DNA from: Polaromonas sp. YR568
Lineage (GTDB): Bacteria; Pseudomonadota; Gammaproteobacteria; Burkholderiales; Burkholderiaceae_C
DNA: 64,000 nucleotides
Assembly (NCBI RefSeq): GCF_900116715.1
Contig: NZ_FPBM01000005.1
Location: 248,001-312,000, forward strand
Direction: 5' to 3'
Shown: positions 1-9,600 of the stretch, piece after piece
How positions within the stretch are numbered: the stretch's first letter is position 1
Layout of the letters: the number at the start of each line of letters is the position of its first letter
Notes under the pieces: model-generated
The model's database searches: none
Told to the model about the DNA's origin: nothing
Seen by the model: only the letters and a program-made list of their open reading frames with translations
Translations under genes and position numbers: made by a program

Positions 1-1
1 A

Positions 2-835
2 AGCGCGCTGTATGTTGTGGCCACGCCCATCGGCAACCTGGCCGACATCAGCCTGCGCGCGCTGCAGGTGCTGCAGCTGGTCGACGCGATCGCCTGCGAA
101 GACAAGCGCCACTCGCAGCCGCTGCTGCGCCAGTACGGCATCGACAAACCGCTGCTGGCGGTGCATGAACACAACGAAGCCGAAGCCGCGGGCCTGGTGA
201 TTGAACGCCTGCAACGCGGTGAGCGCGTGGCTTACGTGAGCGACGCCGGCACACCGGCCGTGAGCGACCCCGGCGCGCGTCTGGTGGCCGCGGTGCGCGC
301 GGCCGGGCTGGCGGTGATGCCGCTGCCGGGCGCCAGCAGCGTGACCACGGTGCTGAGCGTGGCTGGGCTGGGCAACCCGGGCGGCGAAACCGGTTTTGTG
401 TTTGCCGGCTTTTTGCCGAGCAAGGCAGGTGAGCGCGACCAGGCCATTGCCAAGTTGCAAGCCGACGCGCGGGCGGTTGTGATTCTGGAGGCGCCGCACC
501 GCATCGAAGCACTGGCGCGCGCGATGGCCGTGCTGGGCGAGCGGCCCGTCACCATAGGCCGCGAGCTGACCAAACAATTTGAAGAGATCGCGACGGTGCC
601 CGCGCAGGATTTCGCCGCCTGGCTGGCGGCCGGCCCACAGCGCACGCGTGGCGAGTTTGCGCTGGTGCTGCACCCAGCCGCGCTGGCCGAAAGCGCTGAA
701 GACGGCACGCGCGTGCTGCAACTGCTGCTGGCCGAGCTGCCGCTGAAAACCGCCGTGAAGGTAGCGGCCGAGATCACCGGCGTGGGCCGCAATGAACTGT
801 ATGACACGGCACTCAAGCTGAAGAAGGAAGCATGA
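2..835 (+). CDS. rsmI: 16S rRNA (cytidine1402-2'-O)-methyltransferase RsmI, 5' end cut by window
   Basis: Tetrapyrrole-methylase-fold enzyme that uses SAM to 2'-O-methylate C1402 of 16S rRNA in the small-subunit decoding centre. The frame is open from base 2 (S-A-L-Y-V-V-A-T-P-I-G-N-L), so the true start lies upstream and only a few residues are missing; the GTG at 17 is not the start. Family motifs seen are ATPIGNL at the N-terminus, CEDKRHS, and the SAM-site SDAGTPAVSDPG. The C-terminal helical part with the usual late G-V-G-R-N-E-LY segment is intact. The stop overlaps the next gene by ATGA (832-835), implying translational coupling with the exporter downstream. Confidence 0.95.
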   Translation, partial: SALYVVATPIGNLADISLRALQVLQLVDAIACEDKRHSQPLLRQYGIDKPLLAVHEHNEAEAAGLVIERLQRGERVAYVSDAGTPAVSDPGARLVAAVRAAGLAVMPLPGASSVTTVLSVAGLGNPGGETGFVFAGFLPSKAGERDQAIAKLQADARAVVILEAPHRIEALARAMAVLGERPVTIGRELTKQFEEIATVPAQDFAAWLAAGPQRTRGEFALVLHPAALAESAEDGTRVLQLLLAELPLKTAVKVAAEITGVGRNELYDTALKLKKEA

Positions 836-2064
836 ACCCAAAGGCCGACGAACTCTGGCGCGCACCCCGATGGACCTTGGCCGCCTTGCTGGCGGTGCTC
901 GGCATGCTGGGGCCGTTTTCGATCGACACCTACATCCCGGCGTTTTCGGGCATCGCGCAGTCGCTGGGCGCGTCGCCGGTGGAGATGCAGCAGACGCTGT
1001 CGGCCTACCTCTTCGGCTTTGCTTTCATGAACCTGTTTCACGGTGCGCTGGCCGACAGCTTTGGCCGCCGGCCTGTGGTGCTGTGGGGCATTGCGCTGTT
1101 CACGCTGGCCTCGGCCGGCTGCGCGCTGTCGCAAAGCATAGGGCAACTGGTGTTCTTTCGCGCGGTGCAGGGTTTGTCGACCGGCGCGGGCATTGTGGTG
1201 TCGCGTGCGGTGATACGCGACATGTACCCGCCGGCGCAGGCGCAGCAGGTGATGAGCCAGGTGACGATTTATTTCGGCGTGGCGCCGGCGCTCGCGCCCA
1301 TCGTGGGTGGCTGGCTGTTTGTGCACCTGGGCTGGCATAGCATTTTCTGGTTTCTCACCGGCGTGGGTGTCGTCCTCTGGGCCACCAACTACCGCTTCCT
1401 GCCCGAGACGCTGCCGCCGCTGGAACGCCAGTCCTTCAAGTTCAAGCACCTGATGCGCGGCTACTGGCAGCTGGGCTCAAGCCCGCGCTTTTTGCTGCTG
1501 GCGCTGGCCAGCGGTGTGCCCTTTAACGGCATGTTTTTGTATGTGCTGTCGGCCCCCGCCTTTCTGGGCGAGCACCTGTCGCTGCAGCCCACCGAGTTCT
1601 TCTGGTTTTTTCTGCTCACCATCACCGGCATCATGTCGGGCGCCTGGCTGAGCGGGCGGCTGGCGGGCAAGATCGCGCCCAAGCAGCAGATACGCCACGG
1701 CTTTGTGGTGATGCTGGTGACCTCGGTGCTGAACCTGGCGGCCAACTTCTTCTTCACGCCGCATGTGTCGTGGGCGCTGTTTCCGATTGCGATATTTGCC
1801 TTTGGCTGGGCGCTGATGGTGCCGGTGGTCACCCTGCTCGTGCTGGACTTGTACCCCGAGCGGCGCGGCATGGCCTCATCGCTGCAAGCCTTTATCGGCT
1901 CAACCGCCAACGGCATCGTGGCGGGTATCGTCGCGCCGCTGGTGATGCATTCGACACCCGCGCTGGCGATGGTGTCGCTGGGCATGATGTGCATAGGCCT
2001 GGTGGCCTGGATGTATCTGCACCATCGCTGGCCGGACATCGGCCGGCTGGCGTCGCGCGACTGA
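832..2064 (+). CDS. Bcr/CflA-type multidrug efflux MFS transporter
   Basis: A 410-residue inner-membrane protein with about 12 hydrophobic segments, belonging to the drug:H+ antiporter-1 branch (Bcr/CflA). The N-terminal S-I-D-T-Y-I-P-A-F in TM1 is typical of Bcr/CflA proteins. MFS motif A is present as GALADSFGRRPVV around residues 71-83. Length matches the family (about 400). It starts in the ATGA overlap with rsmI, so the two are probably co-transcribed. Substrate cannot be read from sequence; family members export bicyclomycin, chloramphenicol or sulfonamides. The gene ends just before a dispersed inverted-repeat element. Confidence 0.9.
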   Translation: MNPKADELWRAPRWTLAALLAVLGMLGPFSIDTYIPAFSGIAQSLGASPVEMQQTLSAYLFGFAFMNLFHGALADSFGRRPVVLWGIALFTLASAGCALSQSIGQLVFFRAVQGLSTGAGIVVSRAVIRDMYPPAQAQQVMSQVTIYFGVAPALAPIVGGWLFVHLGWHSIFWFLTGVGVVLWATNYRFLPETLPPLERQSFKFKHLMRGYWQLGSSPRFLLLALASGVPFNGMFLYVLSAPAFLGEHLSLQPTEFFWFFLLTITGIMSGAWLSGRLAGKIAPKQQIRHGFVVMLVTSVLNLAANFFFTPHVSWALFPIAIFAFGWALMVPVVTLLVLDLYPERRGMASSLQAFIGSTANGIVAGIVAPLVMHSTPALAMVSLGMMCIGLVAWMYLHHRWPDIGRLASRD

Positions 2065-2073
2065 TCTTTCTTG

Positions 2074-2190
2074 CGCCTTCTCCCTTTGGGAGAAGGTGGG
2101 GATGAGGGCTGACGGCGCTGGTGTTGCGCTGCGCTTGTTTTGAGGCCGCTGGCACTCACCCTAACCCTCTCCCAGGGGGAGAGGGAATAG
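2074..2190. repeat. Dispersed REP-like intergenic repeat, copy 1
   Basis: Non-coding element made of two hairpins. CCTTCTCCC-TTT-GGGAGAAGG (2076-2096) has perfect 9-base arms, and CCCTCTCCC-AGG-GGGAGAGGG (about 2165-2185) also has perfect 9-base arms; they are joined by a G-rich linker. A second copy lies at 13893-14030 with the same order, including the linker piece TTTGAGGCCGC and the segment CTCACCCTAACCCTCTCCC. It lies 3' of the exporter and 3' of the convergent lipoprotein gene, where it could act as a bidirectional terminator or mRNA stabiliser. Confidence 0.75.
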
Positions 2191-2212
2191 AAAGAGGGAG
2201 AGGGATAGGAAA

Positions 2213-2692
2213 TCAGCGGTCGTTCATCCGGACCGGGAATTCCATGCCCTGGCCGACGCGCCGCACCACCTTGCCGGCATCCAGGTAGACAAAGAAGAAC
2301 ATGGGCTGGTCGCCGTCCATCCAGCGGTAGGTCATGATGTCGCCCGACCAGGAAGCCACGCCGTCTGTTTTTGCGGGTGGCCCGAATTCGGTCTCCACGT
2401 CCGCACGCGTCCATTTGCCGACCTCTATCCTGGAGAAGTCCCGCATGTTCAGGACCTGCCGCACGCTCACGACCTTGCCCGCGGCATCGAGGTCCACCAT
2501 GGTGGCCGTCTGGCCCGTGGGTTGCGTGGAATATTGCAGCCGCGTGCCGCCGGATGCCAGCGGCACCGTGCGCGTCGGTGTTCCCCAGCTTGCCAGCACT
2601 TGCTCGCGGGACATGCCGGGCTGCGGGGATGCGCAGCCGGCCAGAAGCAGCGCAGCAATCGCGATGCCTGTCAAGGTTTTAAAAGTCTTCAT
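2213..2692 (-). CDS. Outer-membrane lipoprotein, BamE/SmpA-like fold suspected
   Basis: A 159-residue predicted lipoprotein. The ATG at 2692 is preferred over the upstream in-frame ATG at 2734 because AGGAG lies 7 bases before it and the peptide then begins with a clean lipoprotein signal (K-T-F-K..., LLLAGC with lipid Cys20). The mature part starts S-P-Q-P-G-M-S-R-E-Q-V, with a 'G-x-P-T-R-T' turn and alternating beta stretches. This resembles the BamE-like pattern in which M-x-x-x-E-V is followed by a G-x-P turn. The exact role is unknown. It sits alone between the repeat element and the exonuclease gene. Confidence 0.75.
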   Translation of the reverse strand: MKTFKTLTGIAIAALLLAGCASPQPGMSREQVLASWGTPTRTVPLASGGTRLQYSTQPTGQTATMVDLDAAGKVVSVRQVLNMRDFSRIEVGKWTRADVETEFGPPAKTDGVASWSGDIMTYRWMDGDQPMFFFVYLDAGKVVRRVGQGMEFPVRMNDR

Positions 2693-2770
2693 GGGTAGCT
2701 CCTGGAGTTCATTCGTATGGATGTCAGACACCACCCGCCGCGGAATGTTCCCGCGCCGGGCGGCATGGCT

Positions 2771-3808
2771 TCAAGCGCCCAACTGCGCCCAGCCGGGGAC
2801 GCCGGCGCGGCCGGAGTAGCGGCTTTGGGCGTCGTAACGCTCCCACGCCAGCCGCGCGGCGCGCCCGCCGTAAACCGCTTTCTGCAGCCATTCGCACTCG
2901 GCCTGCAACTCCGCATCGCCGCCCAGCCGGGTGTGCCAGACCTTGTCATCGCTGTTCCAGCGGTAGCCCCGGTTTTTCAGCAGGTCCTTGGCGGCGAAAG
3001 GCGCGCCGGTGGCCTGTAAACGGTAGCTCGGCATGCGCGACGACGCCAGCAGGTGGGCCACGCCGTTGCGGCCCAGGCCGGGCACCTCTGCCAGCAAGAC
3101 GGTGAGCAGCGCATGGCAGTCCATCTCGGCGCGGTGCGCATCGTAAAACCAGCCCAGCGCGGAGGCCAGGTAGCTAAGCTTGGCCGAGCTGTGCCCGGCG
3201 GCCGTCCAGTCGATGTCGGCAAAGGAGCAGGCCCAGTTGAGCTTGCTGGCTTGCGGAAGAATGCCTTCCACAAAGGGGCGGTCAAAGCCTGCGTTGTGCG
3301 CGATGACGAGGTCAGCGCCGTCAAGCAGGCTGGTGATGCGCGCCATGTCCAGTTGTTCACCTGCCACCATGTCGTCGGTGATACCGGTGACTTCGCGGGC
3401 GATTTTGGGCACCGGCATGCCGGGGTCACGCAAGCCGTCATAGACCTCAACCGGCCCCGTGGCCTGGCCCGTCTGTGTATCAACCTGGACGCTGACCAGC
3501 GCCAGCTCCATGACCTGGTCGCGTGAGGAATCCAGGCCGGTGGTTTCGGTGTCGAGAATCACGATGCGGGCGACGGGGCCCACAGGCACGTGGTCAAAAT
3601 GTGTGGCCGGCACCAGGCGCCTGAGCACGCGGTAGTCGGGGTGGCGTTCGAGTTCACGCGCCATGGCCTCAGCACTGAGGGCTGGCGAGGCAGGCGCCGC
3701 AACGGGCGCCGAGGCTGCCTTGGCCTTGCGCACCTTGGCGGGCGCCGCGGCCTGCGCGGCGGCCACCGCTTCATCGTCAAAGCCGAAGCCGAGTTGCCCG
3801 GCGCTCAT
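2771..3808 (-). CDS. DnaQ-like 3'-5' exonuclease, DEDDh type
   Basis: A 345-residue protein with an RNase-T/DnaQ exonuclease domain at about residues 80-240. All five catalytic positions are visible: D86 and E88 in LDTETTGLD, D176 in HNAGFD, and H225 and D230 in HRAEMD. The N-terminal 70 residues are Ala/Lys-rich and low in complexity. The C-terminal 90 residues (G-Y-R-W-N-S-D-D-K-V-W-H) form an extra module, often found after this domain in betaproteobacterial homologues and perhaps nucleic-acid binding. It is not the replicative epsilon subunit, which is shorter. Likely role is repair or nucleic-acid trimming in the cytoplasm. Confidence 0.88.
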   Translation of the reverse strand: MSAGQLGFGFDDEAVAAAQAAAPAKVRKAKAASAPVAAPASPALSAEAMARELERHPDYRVLRRLVPATHFDHVPVGPVARIVILDTETTGLDSSRDQVMELALVSVQVDTQTGQATGPVEVYDGLRDPGMPVPKIAREVTGITDDMVAGEQLDMARITSLLDGADLVIAHNAGFDRPFVEGILPQASKLNWACSFADIDWTAAGHSSAKLSYLASALGWFYDAHRAEMDCHALLTVLLAEVPGLGRNGVAHLLASSRMPSYRLQATGAPFAAKDLLKNRGYRWNSDDKVWHTRLGGDAELQAECEWLQKAVYGGRAARLAWERYDAQSRYSGRAGVPGWAQLGA

Positions 3809-3994
3809 TGAAAGCGCCCTGGCAGCGGCCGCGCTGAAAATTCGACGTGATAAATGCTGTGTGGCATGGGCGCTCCTGGGTCATGGCATGCGGTTGAATG
3901 AGGCTATCTTCGCAGATAGTGCCCGCTTCAACCGCAGCCGTGAACCGGATCGCCCTGCGGCGCCGCAAATCAGGGCAGCTTATTTCACCAGGGC

Positions 3995-5752
3995 TTATTC
4001 GCCCATCACAAAACCTTCGCGCCGCGGGTCGGCGCCGCCGCTCAGGCCGCCCTCCGTCACCACAATGCCTTGCAAGCCGCTGGTGAATTCAATGGCCTGC
4101 ACTTCATGACCCATGGCCTTCAGCGGGCCGGCGAGTTTTTCAAGGTCGCTGCCGAGCTCGACTTCGGTGGCGCGGTTGCGGCTGCCCATGTTCGGCAGCG
4201 AGATCGCCTGCTGTACGTCCAGGCCCCAGTCCAGCACACCCACCAAAGTCTTGGCCACGTAGTTGATGATGGCGCTGCCGCCGGGCGAGCCCACCGTCAT
4301 CTTGAGCTTGCCTGCGGCGTCGAACACCAGCGTGGGCGACATGGTGCTGCGGGGGCGCTTGCCGCCTTCGATGCGGTTGGCCACCGGCAGGCCGTTTTCT
4401 TCGGGCGACAGCGCGAAGTCGGTCATCTGGTTGTTCAGCAAAAAGCCGTGAACCATGATGTGGCTGCCGAACACGGCTTCAATCGTTGTCGTCATCGACA
4501 CCGCATTGCCCGCGGCGTCTATGACCGAGATGTGGCTGGTGGCCGGAATTTCAGACAACTCGTCGGGCGCCCAGGCCAGCTTGACGCCGGCAGGCACACC
4601 GGGTGCCGCGCGCTTCATGCTGGCGTCGGTACGGATCAGTGCGCTGCGGGTCTTGAGGTATTCGGGCGAGACCAGCGCGGTAGCCGGCACGTTCACAAAA
4701 TCAGGGTCTCCGACGTAATAGTCGCGATCAGCATAGGCCAGGCGGCCGGCTTCAGAAAAAAGGTGCACGGCTTCGGTTGAGTTGGGGCGCACGGTGGACA
4801 TCGGAAAGCGCTCCAGCGCGCCCAGCATGGCCAGCACCGCGATGCCGCCCGACGAAGGCGGCGGCATGCCGCAGACCTTGTAGACGCGGTAGGTTCCGCA
4901 CAGCACCGTGCGTTCTTTGGCCTGGTAATCGGCAATGTCCTGCACCGTCATGCCGCCGGGCTGCGCCTGGCTGTTGACGGCGTTGGAGATGTCGCGGGCA
5001 ATCTCGCCTTTATAAAAAGCGTCTGGGCCTTCTTTGGCCACGCGCCTGAGCACGGCGGCGAAGGCCGGGTTTTTCAGCGTGGCGCCCACGGCCAGCGGCT
5101 CGCCGGCTGCGTCATAAAAGTAAGCCTTGGCATTGGCGTTGGCACGCAGGGTTTTGTCGAGCTTGATCACGGTGTGCAGGCGCTCAGACACCGGAAAGCC
5201 GCTTTCAGCCAGGCGTATGGTGGGCTCAAAAAGTTTGGCCCAGGGCAGCTTGCCGTGCTTTTGGTGGGCGAGCTCCATCACGCGCAGCAGGCCGGGCACA
5301 CCGACGGATTTGCCGGAGTTGATGGCGTCACGAAGCGCCAGAGGCTTGCCTTTGCTGTCGAGGAAACGGTCGCCCTTGGCTGTGGCGGGCGCCTTCTCGC
5401 GGCCATCGTAGGCATTGATGGATTTTCCGGCCGCCTCATAACTCATGATGAATGCGCCACCGCCTATGCCTGACGATTGCGGCTCGGTGAGGTTGAGCAT
5501 GATGGCCGCGGCGATGGCGGCATCGACCGCGGTGCCGCCGGCCTTGAGCATTTCATCGCCGGCGCGCGTGGCGTGCGGGTTGGCCGTGGCGATCATGAAC
5601 TTGCTGGCGGTGACAACCTTCTTTTCGGTGTAGCCCGACGACGGCTCGGGCGCGGCATCTTGCGCGCGCAGCTGAGCGTGGCCCGCCTGCTGCGCCATGA
5701 AAAGGGCCAGGCCCAGGCCTGCCAACGCAGGGGCTTTTTTGTGTAAACGCAT
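3995..5752 (-). CDS. ggt: Gamma-glutamyltransferase, exported
   Basis: N-terminal-nucleophile hydrolase that cleaves gamma-glutamyl bonds (glutathione and related) in the periplasm. From the ATG at 5752 it is 585 residues; this start has AGGA at 6 bases spacing and begins with a signal peptide (M-R-L-H-K-K..., AGHA). In-frame ATGs at 5755 and 5770 are alternatives. The autoproteolysis site is T405 in PATSHISVID. The oxyanion and substrate loops MPPPSSGG, NNQMTDF, PRSTMSPT and GSPGGS are all present, so the enzyme looks active and is processed into two subunits. It starts 30 bases after the preceding hydrolase gene ends and is the last gene of the TPS1 operon. Confidence 0.93.
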   Translation of the reverse strand: MRLHKKAPALAGLGLALFMAQQAGHAQLRAQDAAPEPSSGYTEKKVVTASKFMIATANPHATRAGDEMLKAGGTAVDAAIAAAIMLNLTEPQSSGIGGGAFIMSYEAAGKSINAYDGREKAPATAKGDRFLDSKGKPLALRDAINSGKSVGVPGLLRVMELAHQKHGKLPWAKLFEPTIRLAESGFPVSERLHTVIKLDKTLRANANAKAYFYDAAGEPLAVGATLKNPAFAAVLRRVAKEGPDAFYKGEIARDISNAVNSQAQPGGMTVQDIADYQAKERTVLCGTYRVYKVCGMPPPSSGGIAVLAMLGALERFPMSTVRPNSTEAVHLFSEAGRLAYADRDYYVGDPDFVNVPATALVSPEYLKTRSALIRTDASMKRAAPGVPAGVKLAWAPDELSEIPATSHISVIDAAGNAVSMTTTIEAVFGSHIMVHGFLLNNQMTDFALSPEENGLPVANRIEGGKRPRSTMSPTLVFDAAGKLKMTVGSPGGSAIINYVAKTLVGVLDWGLDVQQAISLPNMGSRNRATEVELGSDLEKLAGPLKAMGHEVQAIEFTSGLQGIVVTEGGLSGGADPRREGFVMGE

Positions 5753-5782
5753 CATCTTTCCTTGTGACATGAATGCGCCCGC

Positions 5783-6670
5783 TCAATGCGCGGGCAGGTG
5801 TTTGGCGAAGAACTCGCGAATCTTCTGGTGGGCTGCAATGCGCGCCGCGGTGTTGCCGCCCACATGCACGGGCTTGCCGCTGCGTATCACGTCTTCGCGA
5901 ACCTTGACGGGGCTCAGTTCGTCGAAGCCGTGGTAGGCGTCTGGGTAGACCTCGATATCGATGGGCTCGCCGCGCGCCTTGCTGCGCTCCACCAGCCTTT
6001 GGCAGTAGCGCGCCGGCGTCCAGTCGTCCAGCTCGCCGGCCAGGATGAGCAGCGGCGCATAGGCCACGTAGTCGGGCCTGGCCGAGAGCGTCGAGGCGCA
6101 GCCGGGGTACATCGCCACGGTGGCGGCAAAACCGGTTGCGCCCTGCTTCTTCACGGGCAGCTCGGCATTCATCACCTGCACGGCCGCCGTGCCACCGTGT
6201 GAAAAACCGATGGCGCCTATCTTGCCCGGCACCACGTCGGCACGCGTGTTGAGGTACTCGATGGCGCCATAGGCGTCCAGCCAGCGCTGCTCTTCCTGGA
6301 TGGCGCGGGATTTGGGCGTGACCGTGCAGATCTGCCGCTCGCCGCGCGGGTTGAAGCTGTCGACCAGCAACACGCCGTAGCCCATGCCGTTGAGCAGCTT
6401 GGCGGTGTCGCGAAAGCGCTGCGTGATGCTGCCGTTTTTTCCGAGCGCGCCCGCGCAGCCGTGAAACATGACCAGCGCGACAAAGCGGCCCTCGGCCGCC
6501 GGTTTGTACAGGTAGCCGTCTATCACCAGGCGTTCACTGCCCTGCCAGCGGTCCAGGCTGGGGAAGTGCACTTTCTCCTGCGCCAGTGCGGGCAGCGACA
6601 AGCCTGCCGCCAACGCCGCCAGGCAGGCAAGGCGTGCCATCCGGGTCACGAAGAGATCAGCGAACTTCAT
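5783..6670 (-). CDS. Exported dienelactone-hydrolase-like alpha/beta hydrolase
   Basis: A 295-residue alpha/beta hydrolase with a signal peptide (M-A-R-L-A-C-L-A-A-L..., LPALA, cleavage near residue 30). The nucleophile elbow is GFSHGG (S157), the acid is probably in GELDDW, and the catalytic His is in AYHGFDEL. Its ATG (6670) lies inside the end of tpsA1, with 14 bases overlap to the tpsA1 stop; an in-frame TTG precedes it at 6673. This implies translational coupling. Substrate is unknown; the DLH family acts on dienelactones or other small esters. The coupling to a secreted exoprotein suggests an envelope role rather than aromatic catabolism. Confidence 0.85.
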   Translation of the reverse strand: MKFADLFVTRMARLACLAALAAGLSLPALAQEKVHFPSLDRWQGSERLVIDGYLYKPAAEGRFVALVMFHGCAGALGKNGSITQRFRDTAKLLNGMGYGVLLVDSFNPRGERQICTVTPKSRAIQEEQRWLDAYGAIEYLNTRADVVPGKIGAIGFSHGGTAAVQVMNAELPVKKQGATGFAATVAMYPGCASTLSARPDYVAYAPLLILAGELDDWTPARYCQRLVERSKARGEPIDIEVYPDAYHGFDELSPVKVREDVIRSGKPVHVGGNTAARIAAHQKIREFFAKHLPAH

Positions 6671-9600
6671 CAAAGCCTTCCACCTTCAGCAATTGAGGCT
6701 CTTCGTCGCGCAGGGCCAGCGTGCGGCTGCTGAAATCATGCTCGCCTGCGGGCTCCACCGTTTCGGCATAGGCGGAGCCGATGATGGCCGCCTGCTGGCG
6801 CGCCCCGTCGTTGGACCTGGCCGGCAGCACCACAGGCGCCGGGAAGGCCGGCGGCCGCACTTCAATCGTGCCGGAGAGTGCGTTGCCGATGCGGACGGAG
6901 GAGAAGCCGCTTGCGACCTGCGCGACTTCGGAGCCGTCCCAGTTGAGCTTGCCCACAGCGCCTTCACCAATGCCGATGGTGGTGCCCGGTGTGAGTTGCT
7001 CGATGCCGAGCACACCGCCCGCGCTGGCAATGCGCACTGAGCCGGTGCCGGTGGATGTGGGCGAGCTGTCGTAGCTGTCGGTCTTGAAGGTGATGTTGCC
7101 GGCGCCGCGCGCTTCAATGGTTGCCACATCGGTGCTGGGCCGGATGGCGATGCCGGTGCCGGACCCTGCGGAGGTGCCCGTCAGCGTGATGTTGCCGGTT
7201 TGCGTGAGGACGGAATTCTTGCCGCTGGCCATGTTGATGCCGTCACCGCTGCCCATGGCGGTGCCGGTTGCCGAGAGATCGCCACTCACGGTGCGAAGCG
7301 TGTTGACGCCGCCGGCCGCCAGTGAAACACCGTTGGCCGAACCCAGGGCCGTGCCGGCCAGCACCAGCTGCCCACTGCCGGTCGACTCAATCAGGTTGGT
7401 GCCCGAGCCCAGGGCCAGCGCGCTGCTGGTGCCGGCCGATTGCGCATTGACGGTAAGCGTGCCGTTGACTGTGCGCAAAGTGTTGGTGCCGCCTGTGCCC
7501 ATGCCCAGGCCTGAGCCCGAGCCGGTGTTGGCCGACTGCGCGGTGACAGTCAGGTTGCCCTGCCCGCCGGCTTGCACGAGGTTGGTGCCGGTGGCCATGG
7601 AAATGCCGACACCGCGGGTGCTGTTGCCGCTCAGGTTGATGTTTCCGCTCTGCGACAACACGGAGTTGTTGAGCGAGCCGAAGGTGATGCCGTCGCCGCC
7701 GCCGGTGCCGACGCCGGTGAGTGACATATCGCCGCTGTTCGACTTGACCTGGTTGGTGCCGCCGGCCAGCGAAATGCCGTTGCCCACGCCGGTGGCTGTG
7801 CCGGCCAAAACCACGCGCCCTGCGCCGGTCGCCTCCAGTGTGTTGGTGCCCGAGCCCAGCGCGAGCGCGCTGCTGGTGCCGGCTGATTGCGCATTGATGG
7901 TGAGCACGCCATCGGCGACGCGGATCGCGTTGGTACCGCCGCTGCCCATGGACAGGCCCGAGCCGGAGCCCGCATTGCTGGACTGCACATTGAGCGTGAC
8001 GTCGCCGGTGCCCGAGGCTTGCACCAGGTTGGCGCCCGAGCCCACCAGCAAGGCGCTGCCGCCGGTGTTGCTGGCGGTGAGGGTGATGCCGCCTGCGCCG
8101 GAGGTGAGGATGTTGCTGCCGCCGGTGAGCGAAATACCTTGTGTCGCCCCGGCGCCTATGCCCGACACGCTGATGTTGCCGCCGCCTGAGGTGAGCGTGG
8201 CCAGGTTCATCGCCACCGGGCGGTTGGCAACCAGCGTGATGTTGCCGGCGCCGGTGGCCTCCACCTTGGCCAGGTTGGCGCCGTCGCCCAGCACGATGGC
8301 GCTGCCGGTGCCGGTGGCATTGCCCGTGATGGCGATGTCGCCGCCGTTCGTGCGTATCAGGTTGGTGCCGGTGATCATCGATACCGCATTGCCTGAACCC
8401 GAGGCGCTGCCGGCGAGCGCAAGCCGGCCGGTGCCGGTAGCCTGCAGGGTGTTGGTGCCGGAGCCCAGCGCCAGCGCACTGCTGGAGCCGGTCGATTTGG
8501 CGTCGATTGTCAGCACACCGTCGGCCACGCGAATGGTGTTGACGCCGCTGGAGCCCATGGTCAGGCCCAGCGCGGCGCCTGTGGACTCGGCGCTGAGGGT
8601 GATGTTGCCCGTGCCGGTGGACTGGATGATGTTGGTGCCGCTGTTCATGCCGAAAGCGGTGGCGCCGGCATTGCGTGCGTTGATGGTGATGTTGCCGCTG
8701 GTGGTCTGTATGGTATTGGCGCTGGTGCCCATGGAGAAGGCCTGGCCGGTGGCGCCCCTGGCATTGATGATGATGTTGCCGGCGCCGGTGCTCAGCAGGC
8801 TGCCGCCGCCCACCATGCGAAAGCCTATGGTGGTGACGCCGCCGCCGGTGGCATAGCCGGTGGTAGGGTCTGGGCCGCCGCCTATGGTGAGGTTGCCGCC
8901 GTTGGTGACGATTTGCGCGCCGCTTCCCAGCGAGACCGAGCCCACGGCCGCGCCGCCGGCGGAGGCCGAGTTGAGCACCACGTTCAGCTTGCCCGTGCCC
9001 GAGGTGATGTTCGCATTGACATTGATGTCGCGGTTGGCCAGCAGCGTGAGCGTGCGGTCGGTGGCGCCGTTGTAGTTCACCGCGTTGGCAACGGTGATGT
9101 CGCCCAGCGACGCACCCGCGCTGGCAGTGCTCACCGTCACGTTGGCGGTGCCCAGCTGGTTGACCAGCGTGGTGGTGTTGAGGATGGAGGAAGCGCCCGC
9201 ACCGGTGAAGGTGTTGGTGCCGTTCCATGTCGCGGTATTGGCGCCGGTGGAAATCGTGATGTTGGTCGGGTCCAGCAACAGGGAGCCGGCGTTGCCCTGT
9301 GCTGCCGTCAGGTCGGCGGTGCCCGAGTAGTCCAGAAAGCCCACGCCCGACACCTCGGCATTGCCGCCGTTGCCGCTGGTGCTGCCGCCTTTGGCGCTGA
9401 TGGTGCCGTAGTAGCGCGTGCTCTCATCAGACCAGGCCACGACCTTGCCGCCGTTGCCGGTGGTGACGGCATCGGCCTTGATGCGTGCGTCCGCATCGAT
9501 GAAGGTGGCGCTGGCGCGTTGCTCGCTGCCGGAGCCCTGCCAGTTGCCGCCGACCAGCACAGTGCCGCCGCCTGCGTCGCCCGAAGCATCGATGCGGGTG

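Noticed and set aside
7300..8600. CRISPR-like appearance of regularly recurring GTTGGTGCC motifs
   Set aside because: The repeats are in-frame coding repeats of tpsA1 with variable spacing and no unique spacers.
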